Shown here in pieces: positions 1 through 11,315 of a stretch of 64,000 nt of DNA (position 1 is the first letter of the stretch; every line of letters begins with the position of its first letter). This DNA is from Cryptomeria japonica (Eukaryota > Streptophyta > Pinopsida > Cupressales > Cupressaceae): positions 186,101,770 to 186,165,769 of the forward strand of contig NC_081406.1 of assembly GCF_030272615.1 (NCBI RefSeq), in the 5' to 3' direction. The translations under genes were made by a program, and so were the position numbers. The notes under the pieces are model-generated. The model had not been told where the DNA came from and made no database searches. It saw only the letters and a program-made list of their open reading frames with translations.

Positions 1-248
1 CACAATAGGGAAACCTATATAGGAATTATAAAAAGGGGGGGGTATAAACAAATAAGTAAATGGAAACAAAAGAAATAATTACAAATGTGTTTAGCTCTTA
101 AATGATATTCGAAGATTCTGTTCAAAAATAACATGTATACATTTGCTGGAAATTACTGCATTATACAAAAAAATTAATTTTTACAGTCTGACTAAAATAA
201 TGCACAGAAAAAAAAAAAGAGAGGGCTGGTAAACAGATCTTTTAAAAA

Positions 249-345
249 CAACATATATATATATATATATAAAATAAATTAACAAAGAACCTGCCAGAAA
301 TTTAGATATTATACTTTGTATCCATTTTATCCAGTGTATATATAA

Positions 346-395
<50 letters not shown>

Positions 396-400
396 GTTTA
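249..400. repeat. (TA)n microsatellites
   Basis: Two runs of alternating TA, near 251-270 and 341-398, the second interrupted by TAAA steps. They sit in very AT-rich sequence (1-480) in which I see no gene. Short reading frames across the runs are low-complexity artefacts. Confidence 0.9.
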
Positions 401-504
401 TATTTATATTAAACAAAAAACAAAACAAAAAACATTATACAAGCTACGCCACGAAATACGTCTTTATTTTTAACAACATAGCAAATGTTACAAGGCGTAG
501 AGAA

Positions 505-905
505 TGTGCTTGGTGTGGGCCGCAGCACCCAGCGGCGGCGGCGGCCGCAGCCTGCGGCAACCGCAGACTGCGGGCGGCGACGCCGCAGCCTGCGGGGACC
601 GCAGACCGCGGCGGCGCCGTCCGCAGCCGACGGTGCCGCGGCTGCGGTGGCCGCTGTCGGTTCTCTCTCCCTACCCACTCCGCAGTCCTTTGAAACCCTT
701 GTGCTGCGCTGTGGGGAAAACGCTCCACAGCCGCGTTCAGACCCTCCTCCGCACGCGATGCGCTCCGCTCCGCCCGGGTTGGGCAATGCAACATGATAAA
801 AATAACAAATGCAAATAATAAAAAAACGATGGGCGTGGGGGGAGGTTGGGCTCGGCCGCCCTGCGCGCAGCTTGCTCGGCCGCCGTCTCCCCTCCTCTCA
901 CCCTG
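505..905. other. GC-rich island with palindromic CCGCAG/CTGCGG units
   Basis: About 400 bases rich in G, C and CpG inside AT-rich DNA. The core (541-620) is built from near-palindromes of CCGCAG followed by CTGCGG, at about 545-557, 561-573, 583-595 and a degenerate one at 600-612. Several overlapping frames stay open on both strands, as expected for GC-rich repeats; none has a recognisable domain, so no gene is called. It could be an unmethylated promoter island, a tandem-repeat remnant or a transposon end. The function is unknown. Confidence 0.7.
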
Positions 906-969
906 CACGCGATACACACAGCGAAAGACAAAAAAAATAAAAAAATAAAAGGGGGTGTTATCATATTTC

Positions 970-995
970 GCCCTAACCCTAGCTCGGGTTAGGGC
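970..995. repeat. Perfect 10-bp inverted repeat with CCCTAA units
   Basis: The left arm GCCCTAACCC (970-979) and right arm GGGTTAGGGC (986-995) are exact inverted copies around a 6-base loop. The arms resemble plant telomere-type CCCTAA units, but there are only two units, so this is a hairpin or small palindrome and not an interstitial telomere tract. Confidence 0.75.
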
Positions 996-1004
996 AACAC
1001 CCAA

Positions 1005-1171
1005 TTAAGTTTAAAATATGAGTGGGTATGTGTGTGGTGGGGAAAGAAATGGGAAAATGTATTATTTTAAAAAAAAGGGGATTATAGTTCTTCACCCATT
1101 TGAAGTAGCATCTAAATAAATGGTAAAATAAAGAAAAATTATATAAGTATATGTATAAATATATATATATA

Positions 1172-1228
<57 letters not shown>

Positions 1229-1349
1229 TTTTATTATTCTGTGTGTAAACATTTATAAGAAGTTTTATAATTGCTGGGGATGGCTAAACAAACAATTCGC
1301 TAAGGGTATCTTTAGGAATATTTTAGAAGATATAGAAAAGACACTTGCG

Positions 1350-1383
<34 letters not shown>

Positions 1384-1887
1384 TAATTTCAAAATTTGTT
1401 GTAGACGTTAGATAACTCGAATTTGTAGTTGGTAATGTCATCCAGAGTCCATTTAAATTTTAAGTGAGAAGCATTATAAAGATGGAGGTTTCAATTAGAT
1501 AAAATGTTTTAAATTGCGAGGTTAATTAAATTAGGATATCTAGTGGAATAAGATTAAAAAAAATAATAATAATAAAAGATAGGTTTTAAATGTTCATAAT
1601 CGAGATTAAACCGTCTTTCTTTTGAATTGTAATTATCTGTTAAGGAAGCTTAGTGGATTTTCCGGTTAGGGTGAAATTTTAGTTCATTGATAACTTAGTC
1701 ATTTTTGCTACCTAAGCTGAATTTAATTACCCGATTGTCACAAATATAGTTGAGACCTAATCTAGAATGCATTATTTATTTAAGTTAATCGCACTAAGTT
1801 GCACTATTTTAATTTAGTTAGACGATAATTAGTTAAGTATTTAAAAAAAAAAAAATTCCGTTCGTGCCCTAAAGTTGGGCATGACAG
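1005..1887. other. AT-rich flank without recognisable genes
   Basis: No coding potential or known repeat is recognised. It contains (TA)n tracts at about 1157-1224 and 1352-1380. It ends abruptly where the truncated LTR of E2 begins at about 1888, so 1887/1888 is a recombination or deletion breakpoint and not a normal element end. Confidence 0.6.
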
Positions 1888-1964
1888 AATGTTGCTGGAT
1901 CTCCAAAGTACTAGTTTTTAGTAGGTGTTGACATCAATGACAAAACCATACCAAAATACCAACA
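1888..1964 (-). repeat. E2 3' LTR, truncated remnant
   Basis: These 77 bases match the last part of the complete E2 LTR at about 28911-28987 with few differences. Read on the minus strand the LTR starts TGTTGG right after the polypurine tract. About 980 bases of the LTR are missing to the left, where unrelated AT-rich sequence begins. Confidence 0.85.
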
Positions 1965-2240
1965 ATCTCCCCCTTTGGCATTGATGGCAACACAAGATGG
2001 AAAAACCATCAAAGTGCCAAAACAGAAATGCCAAATACCAAAAACCAACAATCTCCTAAACAACAATCTCTCCCCTTGGGAGCAACATGTGTTTATCCAA
2101 AGATTTATTTTCAATACCAATCTCTCCTCAAAAGATAATGTGTTTTTCCATAGATATCTCTCCCCCTTTGACATCAAATGCCAAAGTTACAAAAATCAAG
2201 TTCATACAAAATACCAACTACTCCCCCTCACAAGTAGCTT
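1965..2240 (-). promoter_or_regulatory. E2 polypurine tract and repeated PPT-like tracts
   Basis: On the minus strand CAAAGGGGGAGAT (1965-1977) directly precedes the LTR start, the position of the plus-strand primer. Similar purine blocks recur near 2068-2080, 2119-2130, 2158-2171 and 2221-2229. The first is the functional candidate because it abuts the LTR; the others may be decayed duplicates or extra priming sites. Confidence 0.7.
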
Positions 2241-2340
2241 CCTCATCAAAGACCAGAGTAAAAGATTTGTCTTTCTATTCTGCTGGTTGATGAAAATCAT
2301 CAACTATCTAAGTCTCTACCGGTGGTGGTATGACTCCAAG

Positions 2341-2526
2341 CTAATTTCTGAGATATTTAAAGGTTTCCTTAGGCAAAGGTTTTGTGAAAATATCTGCAAG
2401 TTGTTCTTTAGTATTCACATAAACCATTTTTATCTCTTTTTCTTCAACTTTTTCCCTTAGAAAATTCAGTTTGATAGAAACATGTTTTCTTTTAGAATGT
2501 AATACCGGATTCTTAGATATATCAAT
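2341..2526 (-). pseudogene. E2 RNase H, C-terminal part
   Basis: This is the end of the Copia RNase H region, with the family motifs IDISKNPV, a decayed KH-I-IK-FLREK block, and the near-terminal ADIFTKPLP. It ends in a stop just after KYLRN. The upstream half of the same domain lies at 7428-8042, because E1 inserted between them; the frame is restored if E1 and one TCAAT copy are removed. The domain cleaves the RNA strand of the RNA/DNA hybrid during copying. It is not functional in this state. Confidence 0.9.
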
Positions 2527-2954
2527 TATTGAAATGTGGCAATTGATCAGCAAAGTACATTACACTCAGCACGTATCCTCACCAGGGTCTGGGGCCAGGC
2601 TGGGCCTCGGGCAGGGGTTCGAGGGTGGAAGCCCCTAAGAAAAAAATTTTGGGGTATTTTTTTGATGAAAACCGACATTGTAATAAAACTCTAAAAAGGC
2701 CGACTTTATTTTTGCCCTAAAAATGCATGTTATAAGTGGCTGAGATGCTTAAGGCTTTGTAAGGTTGATGTACTAGTTTTGCTGGATAATAAGAAAGATT
2801 GGACGGCTGTGTATGGTGGACATAACCCACTCTGGGTGAACCACGTTAAATCTCTATGTTATCTGTGCCCTGTTTTATTTCTTTATCTTTTGTATTTAAA
2901 TCTGCATATAATTGTTGGTTCATATTAACTTCGGATCTACTTGAAACCCTAACA
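2527..2954 (+). repeat. E1 5' LTR
   Basis: The LTR is 428 bp and ends CTAACA. The first bases are TATTGAAA where the 3' copy has TGTTGAAA, so the canonical TG start has mutated to TA. It is followed directly by the primer binding site. Confidence 0.95.
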
Positions 2955-2956
2955 AT

Positions 2957-2968
2957 TGGTATCAAAGC
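2957..2968 (+). promoter_or_regulatory. E1 primer binding site
   Basis: TGGTATCAAAGC starts two bases after the 5' LTR. It differs by one base from TGGTATCAGAGC, the complement of the plant initiator methionine tRNA 3' end used by many Copia elements. Confidence 0.9.
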
Positions 2969-3014
2969 GAGGTTTTCTATAAATTGGCAGGAATTTCAAA
3001 TTTGAGTGAGAGCA

Positions 3015-3890
3015 ATGGAGGATTCCAAATTCAAGGTTGAAAAGTTTAATGGCCAGAATTATCAGTTATGGAAAATGCAGATGGAGGATTACCTGTATCC
3101 AAAGGATTTGTGGTGGCCATTGGGAGGAAAGGCAAAGAAACCGACCACAATGTCAGATGAAGAGTGGGACATTTTAGATAGAAAGGCATTGGGATACATT
3201 CGATTGTGCCTTGCACTGTCTGTAGAATTCAATATAACAGAAGCAAAAATGACTGTAGATTTGATGGCGACATTGGCTAAGTTGTATGAGAAACCCTCGG
3301 CTTCGAATAAGGTATTTCTTATGAAGCATTTGTTTAATTTGAAAATGAGTGAGGGAGGATCTGTAGTGGAGCACTTAAATGAATTTAATACAATTACCAG
3401 TCAATTATCTTCGGTAAAAATTACTTTTTTAGAAGAGGTTAGGGCTCTCTTGATTTTACGTTATTTGCCAGAAAGCTGGAATTGCTTGGTTATGGCTATA
3501 AGTAACTCTGTCTCTAGTAAAAATACTTTGGTATTTGATGATATTGTTGGTGTTATCTTAAGCAAGGAAATGCGAAGGAAAAGCACAGGTCAGACTCCAA
3601 CATCATCAGGTAGTGTTTTGAATGTGGAGAACAGAGGAAGATCAAAGGAAAGAGGAAAAGGCCCTGAGAATGAGAAGTCATGAGGGAAGTCAAAGAAAGG
3701 ACGCTCTCAATCTAGAGGAAAGAAAGATTGCTGGTACTGCGGAAAGCCTGGTCATCTAAAGAAAGACTGTTGGTCTCGGAAAAATAAAGAAGGAGAAAAA
3801 AATGAAAATGATAGTAAGGAAGATAATATTGCAAGTAATACTTTACAAGATGCTTTAATCTTATGTTTGGATAATGTTAATAATTCCTAG
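3015..3890 (+). pseudogene. E1 gag with zinc knuckle (Copia)
   Basis: The Copia gag capsid region begins at ATG 3015 (MEDSKFKVEKFNGQNY); an in-frame GTG at 3006 is less likely as the start. The capsid (UBN2-type) segment fills about the first 200 codons. A TGA at 3681-3683 breaks the frame before a complete CCHC zinc knuckle at 3729-3770 (C-X2-C-X4-H-X4-C). A TAG at 3888-3890 falls at the protease boundary. The protein would package element RNA in cytoplasmic particles. It stays in one frame with the downstream pol until about 4455. Confidence 0.9.
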
Positions 3891-5205
3891 GTAATAGATT
3901 TTGGGGCTTCATTTCATGCTACACCCCATAGAAAATATTTTCTAGATTATGTTCAAGGTGATTTTGGACAGGTATATTTGGGTGATGATGAGCCTTGTCA
4001 AATTGTTGGAAAAGGAAAGATAAAGATCAAGTTGCAGAATGGAAATGACTAGTTTCTGCAGGAGGTAAGACATGTTCCTAATTTAAGAAGAAATTTAATT
4101 TCTGCAGGGCAACTAGGTAGTGAAGGTTGCATAGTTACCCTCTCAGACAGTATGTGGAAGGTCGCTAAAGGATCATTAGTAATAGCTAAAGGTGCGAAGG
4201 TAGGCACATTATATCTATGTACAGGTAACACTTACTATACCCTAGCTGCTACAGATAAAGTTACTGGAGGGACAACAACAATAAATGTTGCAAGAACAGA
4301 TTCGATAATGTGGCACCATAGGATTGGGTACATAAGTGAGAAAGAGATGAAAACCCTTCACTCCAAAAATCAATTGCCAGGGCTAAAGAAGATTGATTTA
4401 GAGTTCTGTGAAAACTGTGTTTATGGTAAACAGAAAAAGAGTCAGATTTCTCAACGTTGGGAAAGAGAAGAAGAGTGAGAAGTTAGAGCTTGTGCATTCA
4501 GATGTATGGGGACCAGCTTAGGTATCATCTTTTGGTGGCTCTTGTTATTATGTTATTTTTATTGATGACTCAACTAGAAAAACATGGGTATATTTCCTAA
4601 AACAAAAATCAAATGTTTTTGAAACTTTTAAGAAATGGAAAGCTCTGGTTGAGAATGAGACAGGAAAAAAGTTGAAGTGTCTCAAATCAGATAATGCAGG
4701 TGAGTATTGCAGCAAAGCATTTGAAGATTATTGCTCCTTAAATGGGATTCGAAAGCAGAAGACAGTTCCAGGAACTCCATAGGAAAATGGTGTGTTAGAG
4801 AGAATGAATAGGACTATCATGGAATTTGCGAGGAGCATGAGATTGCATGCTGCATTGCCCTTACATTTTTGGGCAGATGTTGTACATACTGTTTTCTATT
4901 TGATAAATAGAGGACCTTTAACCCCTTTGGATGGTGGTATTCCAGAGGAGGCATGGACTCGTAAAAAGGTAAATTATTCTTTTTTAAAAACTTTTGGTTG
5001 CGAAGCTTTTGTCCATGTTGATAAAGAAAATAGAACCAAGCTTGATGCTAAATCTCATAAATGTACCTTCATTGGATATGGGATAGATGAATATGGCTAT
5101 CGGTTATGGAATTTTGAAAACAAGAAAATAATTAGAAGTAGAGACGTTATATTCAATGAGAAGGTTATGTATAAAGAACAAATGCAAGAAAAGGAGCATG
5201 AATAG
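3891..5205 (+). pseudogene. E1 protease and integrase region (Copia)
   Basis: The aspartic protease motif at 3891 reads IDFGASFHAT, with the active-site D-S-G changed to D-F-G. The GAG-pre-integrase zinc region (HHRIG...CENC) lies at about 4310-4420 and the integrase core at about 4530-4920, ending with an ENGVLERMNRT block. Stops are at 4050-4052, 4516-4518, 4780-4782 and 5203-5205, all TAG. One base is gained near 4455, shifting the frame. Integrase joins the cDNA to host DNA. This copy cannot make active protein. Confidence 0.9.
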
Positions 5206-6852
5206 GACAAACAAGAATATATGGTGTTGGATGAGATTCTTGAAAATGAAATACCACAGGTACCTGATACTCAAAAACAACAGATTGTCCCACAAACTCC
5301 TGTAAGTGTTAGACATTCTATGAGGACAAGTAGACCCCCTGAAAGATTTTCTCCTTCTTTTTATTCTATTTTATTAACGGATTCTAGTGAACCAGAAGAA
5401 TATGAAGAAGCAATGCAGGTAGATGCCAAACAACAGTGGGAGCTAGGCATGAAAGAGGAGATGGACTCCTTGATGAAAAAAAAGACTTGGGACTTAGTCC
5501 CTTTACCTGCAAAAAAAAGAGCCTTGCCTAACAAATGGGTTTATCGACTAAAGGAGGAGGAAGGAGGTCAGAAAAGATATAAGGCCAGACTTGTGGTAAA
5601 AGGTTTTGCGCAGAAAAAGGGTATAGATTATGATGAAATATTTTCTTGAGTTGTAAAAATGACTTCAATTAGAACTGTACTTAGTTTTGTGGCTGCAGAT
5701 GATTTACATCTTGAACAATTAGATGTCAAAACAGCTTTTCTCCATGGAGATTTGGAGGAAATTTACATGTTGCAACCATAGGGATATGAGGTCAAAGGTA
5801 AGGAGAACTTGGTGTGTAGGTTGAAGAAAAGTCTGTATGGCCTAAAGCAAGCACCCCGACAATGGTATTTAAAATTTGATAGTTTCATGGCTGAACATGG
5901 TTATCATAGATGTCATTCTGATCATTGTGTATATTTTAAGAGATTTGATAATGGCAGTTATATTATCCTATTGCTTTATGTTGATGACATGCTTGTTGCT
6001 GGGTCTAACATGCAACATATAAATGATCTTAAACAGAAATTAGCTAGGTCATTTTCTATGAAGGATTTGGGTGTAGCTAAGCAAATTCTCGATATGAGGA
6101 TTACATGAGATAGGAAAAATAGAACCTTGAATTTGTCCCAAAGTGAGTATATAAAGAAGGTGTTGAAAATATTTAATATGCAAGATGCAAAAGCAGTTAG
6201 TACACCTTTGGCTAGTCATTTCAAATTGACTAAGGAGATGTGCCCAAAGGCACAGGAAGAGGTTAATAAAATGTCTAACATACCGTATTCATCAGTTGTT
6301 GGCAGTCTGATGTATGTAATGGTATGCACAAGGCCAGATATTGCACATGCAGTGGGAGTTGTGAGAAGTTGGATTCTTTGGTATTTGAAAGGAACTACTA
6401 CGAAGGCATTATGTTTCAAAGGATCTAATGCTGCTCTGAGTGGATTTGTTGACTCTGATCTGGCAGGTGATATTGATTCATGGAGGAGTACTACAGGGTA
6501 TGTTTTTACTATAGGGGGAACTGCAGTTAGTTGGATTTCTAGGCTGCAAAAGGTTGTTGCACTTTCAACCACTGAAGCTGAGTATGTTGCTGCTACAGAA
6601 GCCAGCAAGGAGATGATTTGGTTGCAATATTTTTTGGAGGAATCGGGTCAGACACAAGAGGATAGCCCATTGTATACTGATAGCCAGAGTGTCATTCATC
6701 TTGTGAAGAACTCTGCTTTTCATTCAAGGACAAAGCACATTCAACTCAAGTACCACTTCATCCGGACTGTTTTAGAGGAGGGTCAATTACGGCTTGAGAA
6801 GATTCACACAAGTGAGAATCCTGTCGATATGTTCACAAAGGTAGTTCCATAG
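5206..6852 (+). pseudogene. E1 reverse transcriptase and RNase H (Copia)
   Basis: The reverse transcriptase carries KNTW-like KKTWDLVPLP (about 5480), [25 protein letters not shown] and the catalytic YVDD at 5977-5988. RNase H follows, with DSDLAGD, STTEAEYVA and KHIQLKYHFIR. Stops occur at 5647-5649 (TGA), 5779-5781 (TAG), 6106-6108 (TGA) and 6850-6852 (TAG). About fourteen residues normally found between the AHAVGVV and LKGT motifs are missing near 6360, a small deletion. Confidence 0.9.
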
Positions 6853-6981
6853 GAGAAGTTGATTTCTTCATCAGTTTCTATTGATCTTCTTGATTGATAA
6901 TTGTGGAATTTATACCAGTCGAGTCCTAGTGTTTTATCCAGCAGATGTTGTATGTACAGTGGTGTCGTGTAGTATCAGTCT

Positions 6982-6994
6982 CCAAGTGGGAGAT
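6982..6994 (+). promoter_or_regulatory. E1 polypurine tract
   Basis: CCAAGTGGGAGAT lies immediately before the TGTTGAAA start of the 3' LTR, the standard position for plus-strand priming in Copia elements. Confidence 0.85.
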
Positions 6995-7422
6995 TGTTGA
7001 AATGTGGCGACTGATCAGCAAAGTAATATACACTCAACAAGTATCCTCGCCGAGGTCTGGGGCTGGGTCGGGCATCGAGCAAGGGTTCGGGGGCGGCAAC
7101 CCCCGAGAAATTTTTTTGGGGGTATTTTTTTGATGAAAACCGACATTGTAATAAAACTCTAAAAAGGTCGACTTTGTTTTTGCCCTAAAAATGCATGTTA
7201 TAAGTGGTTGGGATGCTTAAGGCATTGTAAGGTTGATGTACTATTTTTGCTTGATAATAAGAAATATTGGATGGCTATGTATGGTGGACGTAACCCATTC
7301 TGGGTGAACCACGTTAAATCTCTGTGTTATTTGTGTCCTGTTTTATTTCTTTATCTTTTCTATTTAAATCTGCATATAATTGTTAGTTCATATTTGCTTC
7401 GGATCTGCTTGAAACCCTAACA
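6995..7422 (+). repeat. E1 3' LTR
   Basis: The LTR is 428 bp, begins TGTTGAAA and ends CCCTAACA. It is the same length as the 5' copy and is followed by the target duplication TCAAT at 7423-7427. Confidence 0.95.
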
Positions 7423-7427
7423 TCAAT

Positions 7428-8042
7428 TGTTGCAGTGTTATCACAATATATAGTAATGGGTTCCTTGAATTTTACCTTTATGTCTTTCAACATTTGCTTA
7501 AGCCATAGTACCTATGTACAGTTAGTTGTTGTTGCAACATATTTTGATTTTGTTGTTGATAAAGATGTACAACTCTATTTCTTACTCAACCAAGAAACTA
7601 ATCTTTTTCCAAGAAAGAATGCTCCTCCAGTGGTGCTTTCTCTATCATCCACATCTCCTGCCCAATTTGCATCTGTGTATGCACATAGGTCAAAGTTTTC
7701 ATCTCTAGGATACCATAATCCAAGATTTGTGGTGCCTTGTAAGTACCGAAAAATCCTTTTAACTGTTGATTCATGATTTTCCCTAGGATTACTTTGAAAT
7801 CTAGAAACAATAAATATTGCATTCATAATATCAGGCCTAGTTTGTGTTAAATACAGTAAACCTCCTATCATAGATTTGTATCTAGTTGGATTAACAAGTG
7901 TAGATTCATCCCTTTGAGATAATTTGTCATCTGTAGTCATGGGTGTGCTTATCGGTTTAGAGTTCTCCATCCCAAATTTCTTTAGTAATTCTTTCAAGTA
8001 CTTGGATTGACTCAAAAATATACCTTTATCAGTCTGTGAAAT
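7428..8042 (-). pseudogene. E2 RNase H, N-terminal part, and RT C-terminal end
   Basis: The Copia RT-RNase H junction shows SKYLKELLKKFGM (about 7980), then TRPDIMNAIF, YLQGTTNLGL and the RNase H start YTDANWAGD. A TAG near 7573 interrupts SLSTTKSKY. The domain continues at 2341-2526 beyond E1. It lies in the same frame as the upstream RT. Confidence 0.9.
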
Positions 8043-8843
8043 CTACAATCCTAAAAAGAATTTTATTTCTTCAATCATAGACATTTCAAATTCTTGTTTC
8101 ATTTTAATAGAAAATTCTTTACATAATCCATCTTCTCCTCCAAAGATTATATCATCAACAAATACTTCAATAATCAAGATGCCATCATTAGTTATTTTGT
8201 AATATAAATTGCTATCTGCATTTCCTTTAGTAAAACCAATCTTTAAAAGATACTTATCCAACCTTGCATACCAAGCTCTTGGGGCTTGTTTTAATCCATA
8301 CAGAGCTTTTCTTAACCTGCAAACCATATCATTATCATTTTTCAAAGAAAATCCATCAGGTTGTTCAATATATACTTCCTCTTCAAGATCTTCATTCAAA
8401 AATGTACATTTAATATCCATTTGATAAACTTTGTAGTCCTTGTGGGCTGCAAAGGCGAAGAATAATCTGACTGCCTCAATTCTGGCTACCGGTGCAAAGG
8501 TTTCATTGTAATCAACTCCTTCTTTCTGAGAATATCCCTTACACACTAGTCTTGCTTTATTTCTGACAACCTTATCATCTTCATTAAGTTTGTTTCTAAA
8601 TACCCATTTGGTTCCAATTACATTTTTATCTTTAGGCTGGGGAACTAATGTCCAAGTATTATTTTTCTCAATTTGTCCTAATTCTTCTTCCATAGCTTTA
8701 ATCCAAAATTTATCTACACATGCCTCATTGATAGATGATGGTTCAATTTGAGAAATAAGACATACCTCTTCATTTGCCAATCTTCCTCTTGTCATAACTC
8801 CTTTAAATTTGTTTCCAATTATCTGATCTTCAGAATGATTCAA
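8043..8843 (-). pseudogene. E2 reverse transcriptase (Copia)
   Basis: A nearly open 266-codon stretch holds the Copia [63 protein letters not shown], and the catalytic FVDD near 8151-8162. It synthesises cDNA from element RNA, primed by the tRNA at 27914. One stop falls at 8043. Frame and order place it directly after the integrase of the same element. Confidence 0.92.
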
Positions 8844-9773
8844 TCTTACATACTGGGGTGTCTTAGTTTGTTGTTGTTCTTCAATTATTGTGGAATCCTC
8901 TGATGATACCGGGGTAACTAGATCTTCATTCTATACCAGTGGATTTAGTGTAGGTTCATTTGTCACAATTTCTGTTACCGGTTCAAAGTCTATATATCTT
9001 GAAGTTCCTCTAAATTGTTCATCAATCTTTACATTTGTACTCTCAATAATTTTCTGCAATCTCTTATTAAAACATCTATATGCCTTGCTCTTAGATGAAT
9101 AACCAAGAAATATTCCTTCATCACTTCTAGGATCAAATTTGCCAATATACTCATCTCTTCTAATATAACATTTACTTCCAAAAATTCTGAAATACTTAAG
9201 AGTAGGAATATTACCAAACCATAATTCATGAGGAGTCTTACCGGTTTCACCTTTGATGTGAACTTTGTTGAATGTATAGACAGCAGTGCTAACTACCTCT
9301 CTCCAATATACATGTGGTAGATTTGCTTCCGATAACATACTTCTTGTGTCATCCAAGATAGTTTTGTTTTTCCTTTCAACAACTCCATTCTACTGTGGTG
9401 TCTGAGGTGTTGATAACTGTCTTCTGATTCCATCCACTTCACAGAATGTATTAAAGTCCTTAGATGTGAATTCTCCTCCTTGATATGATCTTAAACATTT
9501 GATTTTCTTACCGGTTTCATTCTTAACCATTGCTTTGAATAATTTGAACTTTCCAAACGCTTCTGATTTTTCCCTGAGAAAAGTAACCCAACACATTCTA
9601 GAATAATCATCAATAATTAGCATGAAATATCTATCACCTTGTAAGCTTTTAGTTCTAGCTAAACCACATAAATCAGTGTGAATTAAATCAAGAGCATTAT
9701 TGGATTTTTGTGGAATACTTTTGAAACTAGCTCTAACTTGTTTTCCAAATTGACATTCCTTACAAATTGTATT
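8844..9773 (-). pseudogene. E2 integrase core and C-terminal part (Copia)
   Basis: The integrase catalytic core includes IDDYSRMCWV (first D, about 9615), a degenerate second-Asp segment reading SYQGGEF (about 9480) and NGVVERKNKT (third acidic residue, about 9380). WFGNIPTLKYFRIFGSKCY and EGIFLGYSSKSKAYR follow. Stops at about 9387-9389 and 8931-8933 are TAG. The normal second-Asp motif SDxGGEF has become SYQGGEF, so one catalytic residue is lost. Confidence 0.88.
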
Positions 9774-10433
9774 CTAAGGTTTCACAATTTTAGGTAGATC
9801 TCTAACTGCCTTAGAAGTACTGATTTTTACCATGCAATCAAAGTTTATATGACATAGTCTTTTATGCCATAACCAACTTTCATCTATATGTGCAATCAAG
9901 CATGCCTTTTCACTGTTAGTCAATTGAAAGATATTACCTCTAGTCTTATTACCGGTTGCAATTTCCAAACCAGTTCTATTCATGATTTTGCATTTTCCAT
10001 TTTTAAATTATAACTAAAATCCTTTCTCAACCAATTGACCAACACTTAAAATATTATGCTTTAATCCTTCAACATAGTGGACATTGTCAGTGTTATTCTT
10101 ACAATCAAGATATATTGAACCCTTACCTTTGATTGAACAGGCTTTGTCATCTCCAAATCTTACTAAACCTCCATTGTATTCTTGAAAGTTCAAAAATTTA
10201 CCTTTGTCTCCTGTCATATGATGTGAGCATCCTGAGTCAATGATCCATTCATCCTTTACTTCAACTTTAGCTGCTAGGGCTTGTTCTACCGGTTGAGTAG
10301 TCGGTGTCAGTTGATCCTCTGTTATAGCAACAAAAACCCATCCATTGTCTATTGGATCCTCATCAGAATCATCAGTCACACCTTCATCAGCAATGTAACA
10401 ATATTTGTCTTTGCTCTTCTTAAATATGTATCT
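9774..10433 (-). pseudogene. E2 protease and GAG-pre-integrase region
   Basis: Contains WIIDSGCSHHMTG, the intact Copia aspartic protease motif (about 10225-10265), then LKHNILSVGQL and the zinc-binding GAG-pre-integrase segment WLWHKRLCHINF (about 9840-9880). Two stops close together near 10001-10013 and one at about 9774 interrupt the frame. The protease would cut the polyprotein inside particles. Confidence 0.88.
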
Positions 10434-11315
10434 CTAATATTCAGGATTAGGTTTGTATGTTCTTCCTGCTTCTTCTCTTAGTCTAGCATGTCTATCAGGG
10501 CATCTTGAAGCCATATGATCAATCTTATTGTAGTTGAAACATTTAAAGGGTCCTTTACCTTCATACTTACTTCCAACTGGACCTTTTGGCATTTTCCTTG
10601 CAAATAGTGCTTCAAGTTCTTCAAACTCTTCATTCTCCTTCCTAGTTTCTTCAAGTTCTCTTGCATAAAAGGCTTTCCAGTCTGATTTGTCAAATGATGG
10701 AGCAAATGATGTTGATTCTTTAAAGGCCAAATCTATCTTTATAGTACCAACATGACCAAATTCCTCAATTTCAAAGGCTGAAAATTTTCCAATCAATGTA
10801 TCCCTAGTTACTGATGTATTAGGCATTGTTCTCAACTCATTTATAGCAGTAACCTTCATTTTATATGCTGGTGGCAATCCTCTTAATATTTTTGAAACAA
10901 TTTCATCCTCACTCAAGGTTCCTCCACAACATTTAATACCCAAAATAATTTCATTTACTCTTTCCATAAAAGCAGAAATCCTTTCATCTTCTTCCATTTT
11001 TCGATGTTCATACCTGACTCGAAAGCTTTCAAGTTTTGCAATCTTGACTGTGGAATCTCCTTCATTTAGTGTTTCCAAATGATCCCAAATAGCTTTAGCA
11101 GTAGACCTATCTGATAATCCCATGATTTGTTGATCTGATAATGTGCTCAAAAGTAATTCTCTTGCTTTGCAATCATTCTCTTCATCTTTAGCTAACGTAG
11201 TTGGAGCAGTCTGACCAGCTACAGCAGCAGTATAACCATTCTTTGTAACTTCCTATATGTCTTTACCAATGCAATTCAGATGTGTCTCCATCCTGATCTT
11301 ACATATCCCATATTT
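10434..11315 (-). pseudogene. E2 gag main part (Copia)
   Basis: A Copia gag with the typical ADRSTAKAIWDHLE-like segment (DRSTAKAIWDHLE, about 11080) and ISAFMERVNEI (about 10950). The zinc knuckle at about 10500-10545 reads CFNYNKIDHMASRC, with the second cysteine changed to tyrosine. A TAG at 11253-11255 sits near the N-terminus. The first sixteen codons are on the far side of E3 at 27824-27871. The protein would form the particle shell. Confidence 0.88.

Larger units (their letters stand above)
2527..7422 (+). mobile_element. E1: complete but decayed Copia retrotransposon
   Basis: A 4,896-bp Ty1/Copia element with two 428-bp LTRs, a 5-bp target duplication TCAAT at 2522-2526 and 7423-7427, a primer site, a polypurine tract, gag with a zinc knuckle, and protease-integrase-RT-RNase H. 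By my count the LTRs differ at about 48 of 428 positions, mostly transitions, so this is an old insertion. The coding region has ten in-frame stops, one frameshift near 4455 and a small deletion near 6360. The element is nested in the RNase H region of E2, whose frame is continuous across the target site. Confidence 0.95.

Noticed and set aside
970-995. Interstitial telomere repeat
   Set aside because: Only two CCCTAA-like units per arm, arranged as an inverted repeat.
409-1004. Overlapping open frames on both strands in the GC-rich island
   Set aside because: Ala/Arg/Pro-rich, open in several frames at once, no domain; typical artefact of GC-rich palindromic repeats.
3681-6852. Programmed stop readthrough in E1
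   Set aside because: Ten stops of mixed type are scattered through all domains together with a frameshift and a deletion, which is decay and not recoding.
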